Positions 1 to 9,068 of a stretch of 25,734 nucleotides of DNA are shown one piece after another. Position 1 is the stretch's first letter; each line of letters opens with the position of its first letter. Source of the stretch: Chara braunii (lineage: Eukaryota; Streptophyta; Charophyceae; Charales; Characeae); assembly GCA_003427395.1 (NCBI GenBank), contig BFEA01000677.1, positions 457,619 through 483,352 of the forward strand. Reading direction: 5' to 3'. The position numbers and the translations under genes are program-made. The notes beneath the pieces were generated by a model that was given only the letters and a program-made list of their open reading frames with translations, did no database searches and was not told the DNA's origin.

Positions 1-68
1 GATAGGAGTGATGGTAAGAGCATACACTCCTACCTGACTACCTGGGGGCTCCATTCTATTGGTGGGGA

Positions 69-179
69 GCTGCACCTGCTGGAAAACGGGTCCAGCGTCC
101 CTCGAATTACAATGGAAGAATAATGTTACGGTAGAGATAGTGGTGCAGCACATGCTGGGAACCGGGCCCAGCGTCCCTC
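69..179 (+). repeat. Pair of 35-bp direct repeats
   Basis: Two similar 35-bp blocks lie at 69-103 and 145-179, 76 bp apart. Both end in CAGCGTCCCTC and share a GCTGG...CGGG core. They look like remnants of a short tandem repeat. No gene is visible in the first 500 bases. Confidence 0.6.
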
Positions 180-210
180 TTTTAAAACTACTGATTCTTT
201 GATACTACAT

Positions 211-316
211 GATGTTGATGTTGATGATGATGATGATGGTGATGCTGAATAATGATGATGAATATGATGACGATGTAGTGATGAAAAAAATGATGATGAT
301 AATGAGAATGATGATG
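211..316 (+). repeat. Degenerate (GAT)n microsatellite
   Basis: GAT/GATGAT triplets run through this stretch, interrupted by AATGAT and A-rich insertions. The same triplet, read as ATC or CAT, recurs at 6735-7560, 11641-12115, 13289-13400 and 13855-13900. Confidence 0.85.
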
Positions 317-499
317 TCGGCTGATCTGTGAGCTTTGGGAACTTTCATAGCCACCTATACCTCTTCACCCTCATTAAAAGGGCGCCAAAAAAAACAGTTA
401 GGGACTGGTATTGACTACTTGTGACGTTGGATCATTCACTATGAAAGCTCAACCAACAACTTCTATCAAGTATTCAGTTTAAGGACTTAATTAATTTGG
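317..499. other. Spacer without recognised feature
   Basis: I see no open frame, repeat or RNA gene here. It is moderately AT-rich. Confidence 0.5.
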
Positions 500-778
500 T
501 CACCTATCATCACCAATTCCAAACCAAGAGATAGGAACCAGTGCACTGAGGGGAAGCGGGAACAGATTAGGAAATTCTGATAGGGGTCTCATGGGAATGG
601 AGGGATCAATCGAACACCAATCCTCAAACACAATTCTGTAGTTTCTGTTGATGTGTCCATCCTCATCCTCAGTGTCATCTTTCCAGTCCACCCTCCCCAT
701 TCCCCCCCCCTGTTTCCCGCCAAGCCAGATCTCGTTGAACTGTTGTATTTGCTGGGAGATTTCTTTTTTATTGGGCAA
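500..778 (-). CDS. Unassigned short open frame, possible exon fragment
   Basis: A 92-codon minus-strand open frame begins with a TTG, so no ATG defines its start. Composition is protein-like: a helical, glutamine-rich start (KKEISQQIQQFNEIW), an acidic middle (WKDDTEDEDGH), then a proline/leucine-rich end. I do not recognise a family. It may be a piece of a spliced gene or of a decayed mobile element. No convincing splice sites were identified, and chance remains possible at this length. Confidence 0.25.
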   Translation of the reverse strand: MPNKKEISQQIQQFNEIWLGGKQGGGMGRVDWKDDTEDEDGHINRNYRIVFEDWCSIDPSIPMRPLSEFPNLFPLPLSALVPISWFGIGDDR

Positions 779-1525
779 GAATTGAATTTTTTCTTTTATG
801 GTTTCGCCAAACGCTCACTCAAAGTTCAGAGATATGGAAACCAGAAACACAGTTCAGATGAAAACTCGCTTCAACAGGCTATGGCGCATCAGCACCTATA
901 TGGCTACGATGTCTCCCTTCAGCCCACTTCGACTTCGGGCGACCTGCAGACCACCTCGCACAAGACGCTGTAGCAGCGCTTCCACATGGCTTACGCAGCG
1001 AACAAATGAATGGCTGGGCGCTGCCTCTTGATTTATACTTTTGTAACCCGTTGGTCTGCCCCTTTTCCAAGCCCTTGGTGCACACATTCCCACGCGGTAC
1101 TTGCTTAACTAGACTCTGACTGACTAGGACGGGTACCGCTGACTGCATGGGTTTGCACTGCCAACTCGATGCAGTCGCACTACTGACGTAACGTAGTTGG
1201 GCTCACCACTTGCCCACTTGCCTCTGGCTAAACGTGAGACACTTCGAAAGGCCACTTCCGGACCTTCCGGAAGTCTGTGGACTTGGCCTTTCGGGTATTG
1301 CAGCAGCTACGACCTTGGCCTTTCAGAATACCTACAACTACGACCTCTGCAAAATGAGAGATTGGGCGGAGGCCAGAGAGACTTACCTGCAGCGCCATAG
1401 CTCCAGCTTCGTCTTGGAGGTACCTGCAGCACAGTGCCAACTTCACAGGTTAGTACCTGGCACGAGAGATGGGTTGACATGACTACCATAGGAAGAACAA
1501 GCAGATTGAATATGACAGATGAAGC
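779..1525. other. Low-information region without a supported gene
   Basis: Only short overlapping frames on both strands occur, none with a recognisable motif. The one structure seen is the nested hairpin near 1245-1293. Confidence 0.5.
1245..1293. repeat. Nested hairpin
   Basis: The outer arms CGAAAGGCC (1245-1253) and GGCCTTTCG (1285-1293) are perfectly complementary. Immediately inside, ACTTCCGGA (1254-1262) pairs with TCCGGAAGT (1266-1274) around a 3-nt loop, leaving a 10-nt bulge. No function is evident. Confidence 0.6.
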
Positions 1526-1588
1526 ATGTTTTTTTGTAAAAGAGGAGAAGTGGTAGTTGGCGCCTTGCGTACACACGGAAGGTCAAAC

Positions 1589-1953
1589 AACGCCGACGGG
1601 GTGGAATGGAAGAGAAGGAAGTCGCGAGAGGCAATCGGCCTAGCGATTAAGAGGTGGAGAAGAAACACATCAGAAAGGAATCGTCATAGGTGTCGGAAAG
1701 CGGGGAAGCATAGCCGGGTCGGGGTGGAATGGAAGAGAAGGAAGTCGCGAGAGGCAATCGGCCTAGCGATTAAGAGGTGGAGAAGAAGCACATCAGGACG
1801 GAATCGTCATAGGTGTCGGAAAGCGGGGAAGCATAGCCGGGTCGGGGTGGAATGGAAGAGAAGGAAGTCGCGAGAGGCAATCGGCCTAGCGATTAAGAGG
1901 TGGAGAAGAAGCACATCAGGACACTGAACCCTAAGCGGAGAAACGCCGACGGG
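1589..1953 (+). repeat. 123-bp minisatellite encoding a basic 41-residue repeat
   Basis: About 2.6 copies of a 123-bp unit begin at 1601, 1724 and 1847, nearly identical to one another. Because 123 is a multiple of three, one plus-strand frame (1526-1927) stays open through all copies. It reads as an Arg/Lys-rich repeat beginning VEWKRRKSREAIGLAIKRW. The array is bracketed by the same 12-mer, AACGCCGACGGG, at 1589-1600 and 1942-1953. I see no known domain. Openness may simply follow from one stop-free unit being duplicated, so I do not call it a gene. Confidence 0.85.
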
Positions 1954-2317
1954 TTGGCGCACCCGGAGGAGGATCTACGACAACAATCAGCAAAAAAGGA
2001 TTACGACGGCTCAAGGCGTTGATCTGAAGTGAGTAAGAGGATAAACTGACGTGATAGAAAGGTATCTCTCTACACCCCCTCCCATAGCCGAACCCTTTGC
2101 CCTCCCCCTGCCCGCCTTCCCGTTGTCCCCTGTATTGAGCGGGAACCTGCCCGGCCAGCGGAACTAAAAAACAGAAAACAAAAATAAACATCAACATAAT
2201 GCAATAGAAATATATCACTAATTAAAATATATACTAATACATGAAACAAGAAAATAAAACATAATAAACTTCTACAAAAGGAAACTGGTGGCTATTAAAC
2301 CACAGTGTACATAAGGG
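1954..2317. other. AT-rich stretch 5' of the LINE
   Basis: A C-rich patch near 2080-2150 is followed by AT-rich sequence with no supported gene. It may contain the upstream boundary of the LINE, but no target-site duplication or defined 5' end is visible. Confidence 0.4.
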
Positions 2318-3927
2318 ATGGATTTGCAACACAAAAGAGCCGGGGGGGCCAGATCCCTCATCTTCTATCAAGGGGCGATGAGGCACACTCTGAACAGGCA
2401 TCTGACCCTGACTCCGTACACACGTCCGGTGGGGAAAAGGCCCCCTGTATCCTTACAACAGAGGCAACCCCTCCCGTCTCCCCCCCTCCCAGATAAGTCC
2501 CCGATAGGCCAGCTACACTGCCCGGGCCTGCCGGGATCATCAGATACAGGATCCAAAACGCCCATGGACAAGGTGAACCCCGACTCGGTCCCCCAACATT
2601 CCCAGGCCCCCCGGGATCACGAGAAGGAAGCACTAGGGGGGGAACAAGAGGACGTAGAGATGGAAGAAGACAAGGAGAACGAGGATGTAGAGATGAAAGA
2701 AGAAGAGGAGAACGAGGAAGAGGAGGAGATCTTAACAGAAGAAGAGAAATACAGTGAGATCAGGAAACAAAAGCAATCAACTGCGCCAAATCAAAAACAA
2801 AAACGAAACTCACTCACCCCCACATGGGCGCAACGAGTGAGAAGTACTTTTCAGGAAAAAAATCTCACGATTAAACGAATCACACAGGGAACTCAGGAAG
2901 GCATAGAGGAGACTCTCAAAGTCCCTCTCTGCAATCTCTCTTCCGCAAGGGCTTACTTCCTCACCCTCTTTCTTATCCTTTCAGAAAAACTGTTAGTGGA
3001 CCAGGGGGGAAGGAAAACCATGATGCGAACATACCCAGAGGACAAGCTAAAGGCAAGAAATGAGACCTATATCAAACACACAAGCAATCGGCTTTTCTAT
3101 GGGGAGGCTACAAACCAATCTGTCAACGATAAAATAAAATGGATGTGTAGATGACTTCAGGAGATGAAGGGCAGTCCGGAAGCAGTTCAGGAGTTCTTTC
3201 TGATTCAGCCTATCACATCAACCGTTCTTACCGTGCTGAGCCTCTTCACGCAAGACAAACAAAAGATTGAGGGATGGAAGAAGCTAAGGTGGGAAAGATC
3301 TGACGTCTGCATCTACCCATGGCAACCCAAAAGACAGATCTCGGAAGAAAAGAGAGAGCAACTAATGAGGGACTACTTTTGGGTCGAATTCAGGCATATC
3401 CCGGTGGAGGTGCAAGCGGCGTTCGTTAATGAGTTCGGACAACAATTTAACATTGTCGACTTCATCGACCCTCTTCCATCGTATGTAGCAAAATGAGATG
3501 ACTATCTGATGATGACTTTGGATATCCCCAAAGACCAGCCTTTCTTCATCGATGACATCATCCCCTATAGAATGGGGAGAAAGGCCCACCAAATCCATAC
3601 GGCCCATAAATTTAGGCCATGGTGCTTTAAATGCAGGGCATATGGCCACTTGTGCACGGAAACGGCTTGCCCTCAGCACTCCAACAAGAAATGATCCACC
3701 ATAGGCAGACCCCAACAAGACCACCGCAGACCTAACGAGTGGTACCCTGCTGAACGGGGATATGAGGGATGGGTTTATCTGGAGGACCTCGACCATAAAG
3801 GGCAGGCCAGGGGTTGGACATGGGAAGGGCGCGGTGACCCCTATGGCTCAATCAAGCCTCCGGACGATTGGGTCCCGCCGAAGGGTAGAGAAATCAAACA
3901 GTTGGAAGACCCACCGCCCATCCCCTC

Positions 3928-4075
3928 TTGCGAGAAAAACACGCAAAACCCAAAACAGCAACCGCATGCGCTACCCCCCCCCCCCCCCCTCGCGAGAAAA
4001 ACACGCAAAACACAAAAACACACCCGCGCCCCCCCCCCCCCCCCCCCCCCTCGCGAGAAAAACACGCAAAACACA
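3928..4075 (+). repeat. Three 61/62-bp repeats with expanded poly-C tracts
   Basis: The motif GCGAGAAAAACACGCAAAAC recurs with unit starts at 3928, 3990 and 4051 (periods 62 and 61). Units two and three are each preceded by a C homopolymer, the longer running about 4029-4050. The reverse strand is therefore G-rich. The repeat lies inside LINE ORF1, where it encodes a proline-rich segment. Confidence 0.85.
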
Positions 4076-4141
4076 ATGCAGAAATTGCAACCTCGCGAAA
4101 GACAGAAATGGGGCTTGACAGCAAAATAATATATCCCAAAG

Positions 4142-4354
4142 AAGGTTCTGCAGCCCAAAAATGGAGATGGAGAGCGTCAACAGAGTGGCGGCCAAGCAAA
4201 TGAGGCCCACTCCCAAAAGATAACACCGAAAAAACACCAACTGGAAGGTCGAATTGCTACAGACAAGGTTCTGCTGCCCGAAAATGGAGATGTGGCCCAC
4301 TCCCAAAAGATAACACAGGAGAAACACCAACCGGAAGAACGCATTGCAGCAGAC
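4142..4354 (+). repeat. In-frame tandem duplication within LINE ORF1
   Basis: Two similar blocks start with AAGGTTCTGC at 4142 (123 bp) and 4265 (90 bp). They differ by a 33-bp (11-codon) insertion in the first copy. Both read AHSQKIT.. KHQ...RIA in the ORF1 frame. Confidence 0.75.
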
Positions 4355-4810
4355 ATCCTCGAAGAGGCCTTCGGTCCGGAGCCCATGGATGCAGAGTCCA
4401 TCCCTGGGGCTCCGGCCCCGCCCTCCCCCCCAGAGGTCGACATGGAAGACGTGAGCGATATCAGTGACAACCAACCGACAAAGGAATCTCCATCGGCCTC
4501 AGACAAGGAGACAATGACACAAAGGGACGACTTGCAGGAGGTTGCTGATTGGTTGATGGAGAGCCTGCGGCAGAAGTATGGGAACGAGAATGACGAATTC
4601 TGTGACGACGTGTATAGAGAGCCGATTCCCCTGCTCGAAAGCAACCCGAGCCTTTAAAGTGCCTTAACGCGGGGCCTGCCAGTTGGGAAATCCTGGACTG
4701 ATATTTGCGGTAAAATCCTGTGCATAGTCCTTAACCGCTTTCATCCCTTGATTTCGGAGAAGGAGAAAGAACTGGGGAAAAAAAAATACACCCCACAAAA
4801 CTTCGGGGTA

Positions 4811-5212
4811 GATGACACTAACAAGGACCTGGGGAGTCTGGTCACAGCCACCTCAAAGAACTCCGGGGAGGAGGACACTAATAAGGACCTGGAGAGTCAC
4901 CCGGGCCAGCAGAAAAGCCGCAATGAAAGCCACAAGAACCAACTGCGCGAAAACCACCAAAATAAGCACACGTAGGAGGACACACCCCACCACGGATGTG
5001 ACAACCCAGAAGTAAGGGCAAAGGCAGGCTAGGAGGAAGGCAGCCTAACTCGGGAATCGGTAAGCAAAGGGAACGGACCAGGGGCCGAGCGGCAATCAGA
5101 AGAGCCCACAACCCCAGATACAAAAGAAAATACAGGGTAGGACGAATACAGCTTATCCAGAGACTTGGTTAGCAACGGGAATGGACCAGGGGCGGAGAAG
5201 CAAACTGAAGAG
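4811..5212 (+). repeat. Further in-frame duplications in LINE ORF1 C-terminus
   Basis: A DTNKDL(G/E)S segment occurs at about 4811 and 4871 (60 bp, 20 codons apart). A VS(K/N)GNGPGAE(R/K)Q block occurs at about 5060 and 5168 (108 bp, 36 codons apart). All spacings are multiples of three. Confidence 0.7.
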
Positions 5213-5642
5213 ATCACGTCAGAAGACCTAAGCCCGGCAAGGGCAGAGAAGCTAACAGAACTGGCCACATCAGAGGGCCTATGCCTGGCCTTGCCCTCTT
5301 GGAACCCGACGACGCCAAAAGAACAGACAACCCCCCCGCCCCTCCCCCCCCAACCCCCCAAAGCCCCCAGAACACAGTCTCGTCAACAAACGACAGAAAA
5401 TTCGCCATTTCCTAGAACTGACGACGAGTGATCCTCCGCCCTCAAACAAAGGTATCCCCTTCCTCCCGTTGAGACAAAAGGGAAAGCAATGGGAGGTGGA
5501 CCTGTCGACTCCGCCGGGGGCGCCACATGGGGAAATCACTCTCCACGGGCGCTCGTCCGTCTTTCTCTCACTAACATCCTGGGCCGGTAGCTAGACACTT
5601 CGGAACACAGACATAACCCACCTGACACGGGACCGACTTCCG

Positions 5643-5906
5643 ATGGGAGCATCTTCGGCCACGGTCCTCGCTCACGGACAACACAGACTGGCCTCCAAGG
5701 ATATCCTCCTGCGGTATGACCACACCAAACCAGACGACCTTATATGGTTCGACCACAATGCCCTGATGGAGTTGCAAATACTGAAAATAAAACCCGGCGA
5801 CCTGTGGTCTGCCTCGGAGATTAGCGCCTTCCTAATAAAGCTGCTTAGGAACGGCATGTTACAGGGAGGAGACATCTGCAACTCACAGGAGTGGCTACTG
5901 CTGTAA
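5643..5906 (+). CDS. Intermediate open frame of the LINE
   Basis: An 87-codon open frame lies between ORF1 and ORF2, in a third frame relative to both. It reads as ordinary soluble protein (LASKDILLRYDHTKPDDLIW...) and ends 7 bp before the ORF2 ATG. I recognise no domain. It could be a displaced part of ORF1 or of the ORF2 N-terminus after a frameshift, or a small element-specific ORF. No separate promoter is visible. Confidence 0.4.
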   Translation: MGASSATVLAHGQHRLASKDILLRYDHTKPDDLIWFDHNALMELQILKIKPGDLWSASEISAFLIKLLRNGMLQGGDICNSQEWLLL

Positions 5907-5913
5907 ACCAGAA

Positions 5914-6366
5914 ATGTCAGTCAACCTAACACAATTTAACACAAATATGTCAATGGATGTGGTAGATGCCCTCTACGGGAGAGACAGGGTCTGGAAACTC
6001 AGCAAAAGACAGGCTGACCTTGACTTGCGTTCCCTTAATGTGAATGGCCTGGCTTCAGCAAAACCCCCCAAAAGGCAAGTCATCATAGACCAATGGAAGG
6101 AGGTAGGGGGGAGAGACTGGCCAGATGTTGTGTGTCTACAAGAAACCCACCTCATGGACACCCCAAAACATAACCACAAACACAAAGAACTCTGGCCACA
6201 TCAAGCCTACATGGCCCATGCCCCGAGGTCCGGAAGCGGGGGAGTGGCGATATGGATCCCTCCAGACTGAAAGTTGGAAATGCTTAATTGGGAAGCGGGT
6301 CAACAAGAAGGTAGATGGATCTACATAGTAAAAAAAGTTAAAAAAACCTTGATTTCAGGGATTAAT
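5914..6366 (+). pseudogene. LINE ORF2 fragment, AP-type endonuclease domain
   Basis: This is the amino-terminal part of the LINE ORF2 polyprotein, whose endonuclease nicks target DNA to prime reverse transcription. The exonuclease-endonuclease-phosphatase motifs are clear. LNVNGL at residues 41-46 carries the first catalytic Asn. LQETH at 75-79 carries the metal-binding Glu. GSGGVAIWI at 107-115 is a core strand. A TGA at 6268 interrupts the frame, which then continues in register (KLEMLNWEAGQQEGRWIYIV) to GIN near 6364. There the domain is cut off. The later endonuclease motifs (the NxD and SDH-type regions) and all of the reverse transcriptase are missing. Confidence 0.85.
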
Positions 6367-6417
6367 ATGGTGTCAGTAACGGGCACTGGAGGTCGGTCGG
6401 TCGGGAACGGAAGGGGG

Positions 6418-6449
6418 GGGGCGCAGCGCTACCGGGAGCGCTGCGCCCC
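6418..6449. repeat. Perfect 13-bp GC-rich hairpin
   Basis: GGGGCGCAGCGCT (6418-6430) and AGCGCTGCGCCCC (6437-6449) are exact reverse complements around a 6-nt loop, ACCGGG. It lies just downstream of the LINE break. It could be part of a transposon end; no partner end was found. Confidence 0.75.
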
Positions 6450-6734
6450 GCCCGACGCTACGTACTCATGGAGACTGCGCGCGGTGGCGATGGTGGCCCT
6501 TCTTTTTGAAGCCCTGGTGCTTAGCGCACGCGCAGGAGACCGCAGGCGCTTGACCACACCATGTCACAAGCTGATGTGGCAGATGGTCTGACTCCCGGTG
6601 GCGTTCAGTTTCTGGGAGTTCCATGTTTCACTCCATTGCCGCTGCGTTGCTGCACGTGGCATTTGGCCTGAGAGGCGTTGGCTATGTCGATGTCTGTGGA
6701 GCACAGTGAAGTTAGCCCTAGTTACCCTGAAGTG
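6450..6734. other. GC-rich spacer without recognised feature
   Basis: I see no gene or clear repeat between the hairpin and the CAT-rich region. Confidence 0.4.
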
Positions 6735-7560
6735 TGAGTGATTTCAGTAACGGCCTGCCATTGCGGTACTGCTCGCCATCATCTTTGCCATCACCATCAC
6801 TACCAGGTCGCGATTCGACATCACCCTACTGCTTCCTATCAGGGGTACTGTTCGACATTAGGGTGTTGTCCGTCTTCAGGGGCACAACTTGGACGTGTCA
6901 TCAAGTACAATCAAGGCACAGTTATCGCCATCACAACGAGGCTATCAGGGGTGCTGTTCGTTATCAAGCTGATGCTTGTCATCATCATCATCAAGGTTTG
7001 CTAGCATCATCATGACGTTAGTTGTCACCATTAGGATATTATTTGTTATTATTACTTGAGGAAAGGGTGTGATTAGTAGTTTTTCATCACCATTAGGTCA
7101 CCATCAAAGCACAGGTCGTTATTTTCAAGAGGTTGTAGCTATCTTTCAGCAAAAGGTGCTTGTCGTCCAAGTATTGGTAATTGCTCATCATTCTAACCAT
7201 CATTACATCTCCTTGTGGGCTTTGTCATTACCGGCGTCATCATCGCAATGTTGCTCATCATTATCACCATCTGTAGCATCACCATCATCATCATTATCAT
7301 TCTCATCACCATCATCCTTATAAAATATTTCCCTTAACTGCAATCCTCATTCGTGAATTTAGTGGGATGTCACCGATATCATCTGCAGGCGAGTCTCCTC
7401 GCCAATATCATCCTTAAAATCTCCAGTCTTAGGGTATTGTTTTCGGTCACCCATCCAATCACAAGTCATCAATACCATCACCGTCATTACCATCATCTGT
7501 GGCGGTATCATCGATATCATTATCATCATCATTACTATCATCCTTATAAAAATCATCATT
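6735..7560 (+). repeat. Degenerate CAT/ATC-rich repeat region
   Basis: CATCAT and CATCACCAT runs dominate, interspersed with recurring modules such as TATCAGGGG(T/G)(A)CTGTTCG near 6837 and 6944. Short frames here are His- or Ser-rich readings of the microsatellite, not genes. Confidence 0.75.
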
Positions 7561-7670
7561 AATCCAATCTCGCACTAGGGGGTCATTACCGATATCATCT
7601 GCAGGTGAGTTCGCTCGCCAATACTCTCTTGATAACCCTTTGTCTTAGGGTACTGTTCTTGTCAGCAATT
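7311..7670 (+). repeat. Two direct repeat units of about 215-225 bp
   Basis: CATCCTTATAAAA recurs near 7313 and 7539. The module CCGATATCATCTGCAGG recurs near 7372 and 7593, followed in each by a GCTCGCC/CCTCGCC block and CTTAGGGTA(T/C)TGTT. The units are clearly related but have diverged. Confidence 0.75.
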
Positions 7671-8223
7671 AGTATTTTTTTCCGGCACTTTCATCATGAT
7701 TTTCCTTTTTTCATGTTCATTCTCTTGAGTGTTTCCATCCTGGGATCTCCATCAAAAATCTTACTCAACTATTCACTGCCCTCATGAGATTTTTCTCTAG
7801 GTTAATTGGCCGCTTCATCTGATAGGTGTGCTTCAGTCGGGATAGGGCTTCTGCGGTCACGGTTCAGATTTTTGGGGGAAGGGTGGGGGGTTGGTATTGG
7901 GGAGCCTTACTTTAAAGGGGCGCTGTAAGGTGGGAAATGGCTTCCCTGTCGGGAGTGGGGCAGATTTGTGGTTTGTCCTTGTCTGGGGCCGGGGTGGGAG
8001 AGTTGGTCGCCTTCAACCCCGGCGGGGACAGATAGGGACAAGGGGAGGGCGAAGGTATCCTCGAGGAGGGAATGGGATGCCTTTGCGGATGGGGGGGAAT
8101 GAGGGGGTCTGTTCCAGGTTGGGACCGAGGTGGTTTTCCTCGACGGTGGCAGCATGGAACATGGTTTGCGGGCAGGGGGAAGTTTCTCTGCGCGGTGACT
8201 TTTGAAAGCTTCTTGGACAAATT
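7671..8223. other. G-rich flank of repeat-family copy 1
   Basis: Strongly G-rich plus strand at about 7870-8180. The phrase GAGGGGGTCTGTTCCAGGTT near 8101 resembles one near 12650, so this may be the diverged 5' part of the repeat family seen at 8224 and 12830. Overlapping short frames carry no domain. Confidence 0.4.
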
Positions 8224-8669
8224 ATGGTATATTAAGCCTTTCGGGGTTCTGAAAGCTAGAGCAGCATCCGGTCTTCTTCTTTATTAGGATATTCGATTTC
8301 AGAGATGGTTGCACCTGGACTGACATCGGCAGCGTTGCTCTGTTCTGTGCCCTCAATTTACCGATGCCAGAACGACGCTGGCCGGAGCTGGGGTGTTACC
8401 CTGTAACCTGCAACGGCAGGAGCGTGAGGCCTTGTAGAGAGATATGGGGTTTGCCGAGGGAGGAAGGTAAGCCAGTGGCGAATTGTGGGGGACTGCCGTG
8501 ACACCCTATGGGGTCGGGGATAGTCTTGGTGGTGAGAAGAGGTCAGCTATGGATGATGTTGGTCTGGTCAGTACTGTCTTTGAGTAGTAATGTCCAGGTA
8601 TAGGGAGGGCTAGGAGTTGCTCTATTTTTAGGAAGCTGGAATGGTTGATATAGCATAGTATTCAATTTT
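8224..8669 (+). repeat. Dispersed repeat family, copy 1
   Basis: The stretch aligns by eye with 12830-13275 and 13426-13835. Shared landmarks are GATGCCAGAACG, GGCCGGAGCTGGGG, GAGGCCTTGTAGAGAGAT and ATATAGCATA. Its 3' end is interrupted by a hAT-like MITE at 8674; the original sequence resumes at 9077. Confidence 0.85.
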
Positions 8670-8673
8670 TCAG
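8666..8673 (+). other. 8-bp target-site duplication, left copy
   Basis: TTTTTCAG, identical to 9069-9076, directly abuts the MITE end CTAGGTT. Confidence 0.85.
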
Positions 8674-8687
8674 CTAGGTTACCAGTT

Positions 8688-8726
8688 GGCCGAACGTCTC
8701 GGCCGGACATCTCGGCCGGACGTCTC
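8688..8726 (+). repeat. Three 13-bp subterminal tandem repeats of the MITE
   Basis: GGCCGAACGTCTC, GGCCGGACATCTC and GGCCGGACGTCTC follow each other without a gap. Repeated subterminal motifs are the usual binding sites of hAT transposases; that role here is inferred. Confidence 0.8.
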
Positions 8727-8746
8727 CCCCAACCGTCCGGTAGGGG

Positions 8747-8770
8747 GGTTGTCCGGGATCCCGGACAACC
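8747..8770. repeat. Perfect 24-bp palindrome in the left end of the MITE
   Basis: The core TTGTCCGGGATCCCGGACAA (8749-8768) is self-complementary, and the identity extends two more bases on each side. Confidence 0.9.
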
Positions 8771-8997
8771 ACTTTTTGACATTAAAAAAAAAATAATAAT
8801 AAAAAAAAAATGGAAGTGTTGCNCATGCCATAGAGATCCCCCATAAAAAAATTCAGAATTTTCTGAGCATTTGGTGATAGGGTGCTATTTGGGGTGGGAG
8901 GGGGGGGTACGAGGGGTTTTGGTGGGGATAGGAGGGTTGTCCGAAATGATTTTTTTTTTTTTTTGCGCTAGGTCGAACAACCCTTGTCCGATCCGAC

Positions 8998-9021
8998 GTC
9001 CGACCAGACGTCTGGTCGGAC
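8998..9021. repeat. Perfect 24-bp palindrome in the right end of the MITE
   Basis: The two halves GTCCGACCAGAC and GTCTGGTCGGAC are exact reverse complements with no loop. Confidence 0.9.
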
Positions 9022-9068
9022 ATCCCGGACGGTCAGGGGGGTCCCGGACGTCCGGTAAAACAACCTAG

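Larger units (their letters stand above)
2318..5431 (+). pseudogene. LINE ORF1 protein, broken by eight in-frame stops
   Basis: In LINEs this protein binds the element RNA and takes part in the ribonucleoprotein. One frame stays in register from 2318 to 5431. It is broken by stops at 3152 (TGA), 3494 (TGA), 3692 (TGA), 4127 (TAA), 4655 (TAA), 4973 (TAG), 5030 (TAG) and 5138 (TAG), and ends at TGA 5429. The N-terminus is proline-rich, followed by a Glu-rich acidic block at about 2650-2750. A DUF4283-like region spans about 3164-3620 (YFWVEFRHIPVEVQAAF). Next is a zinc knuckle at 3623-3670, CX2CX4HX6C rather than the usual X4 spacing. The C-terminal half is low-complexity and built from in-frame duplications. 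The true ORF1 end could be 4657 or 5431. I read this as one decayed ORF, not eight small genes. Confidence 0.75.
2318..6366 (+). mobile_element. Decayed LINE (non-LTR retrotransposon), 3' end missing
   Basis: The element runs ORF1 (nucleic-acid-binding protein with DUF4283-like region and zinc knuckle, 2318-5431), an intermediate open frame (5643-5906), then ORF2 (endonuclease, from 5914). This is the order expected of plant LINEs. ORF2 stops matching just after the GIN motif at about 6364. From 6367 the sequence is unrelated and begins with a 14-mer found again at 9239. Reverse transcriptase, 3' UTR and poly-A are absent, so the copy was truncated or interrupted. The 5' boundary is not defined. 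The copy cannot be autonomous. Confidence 0.85.
8674..9068. mobile_element. hAT-like MITE, 395 bp
   Basis: The ends are inverted: CTAGGTTACC at the left and GGTAAAACAACCTAG at the right, sharing a perfect 7-bp terminal CTAGGTT/AACCTAG. A perfect 8-bp duplication, TTTTTCAG, flanks the element. Eight-base target duplications are typical of the hAT superfamily. No coding capacity is present, so it depended on a transposase elsewhere. The subterminal regions hold many GTCCGG/CCGGAC motifs, two perfect 24-bp palindromes (8747-8770 and 8998-9021) and three 13-bp tandem units (8688-8726). The interior is AT-rich, with one ambiguous base at 8823. It sits inside copy 1 of the dispersed repeat. Confidence 0.85.

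Noticed and set aside
1526-1927. 133-codon basic open frame as a gene
   Set aside because: Openness follows from duplication of one stop-free 123-bp unit; no domain or promoter supports a gene. Kept as a repeat.
1601-4264. Shared 123-bp period of the minisatellite and the LINE ORF1 duplication
   Set aside because: The sequences are unrelated and the LINE repeat is 123 and 90 bp, so the equal number is coincidence.
3152-5140. Alternative genetic code for the LINE ORF1 stops
   Set aside because: All three stop codons occur in the frame, and other broken genes in the window contain stops at conserved sense positions.
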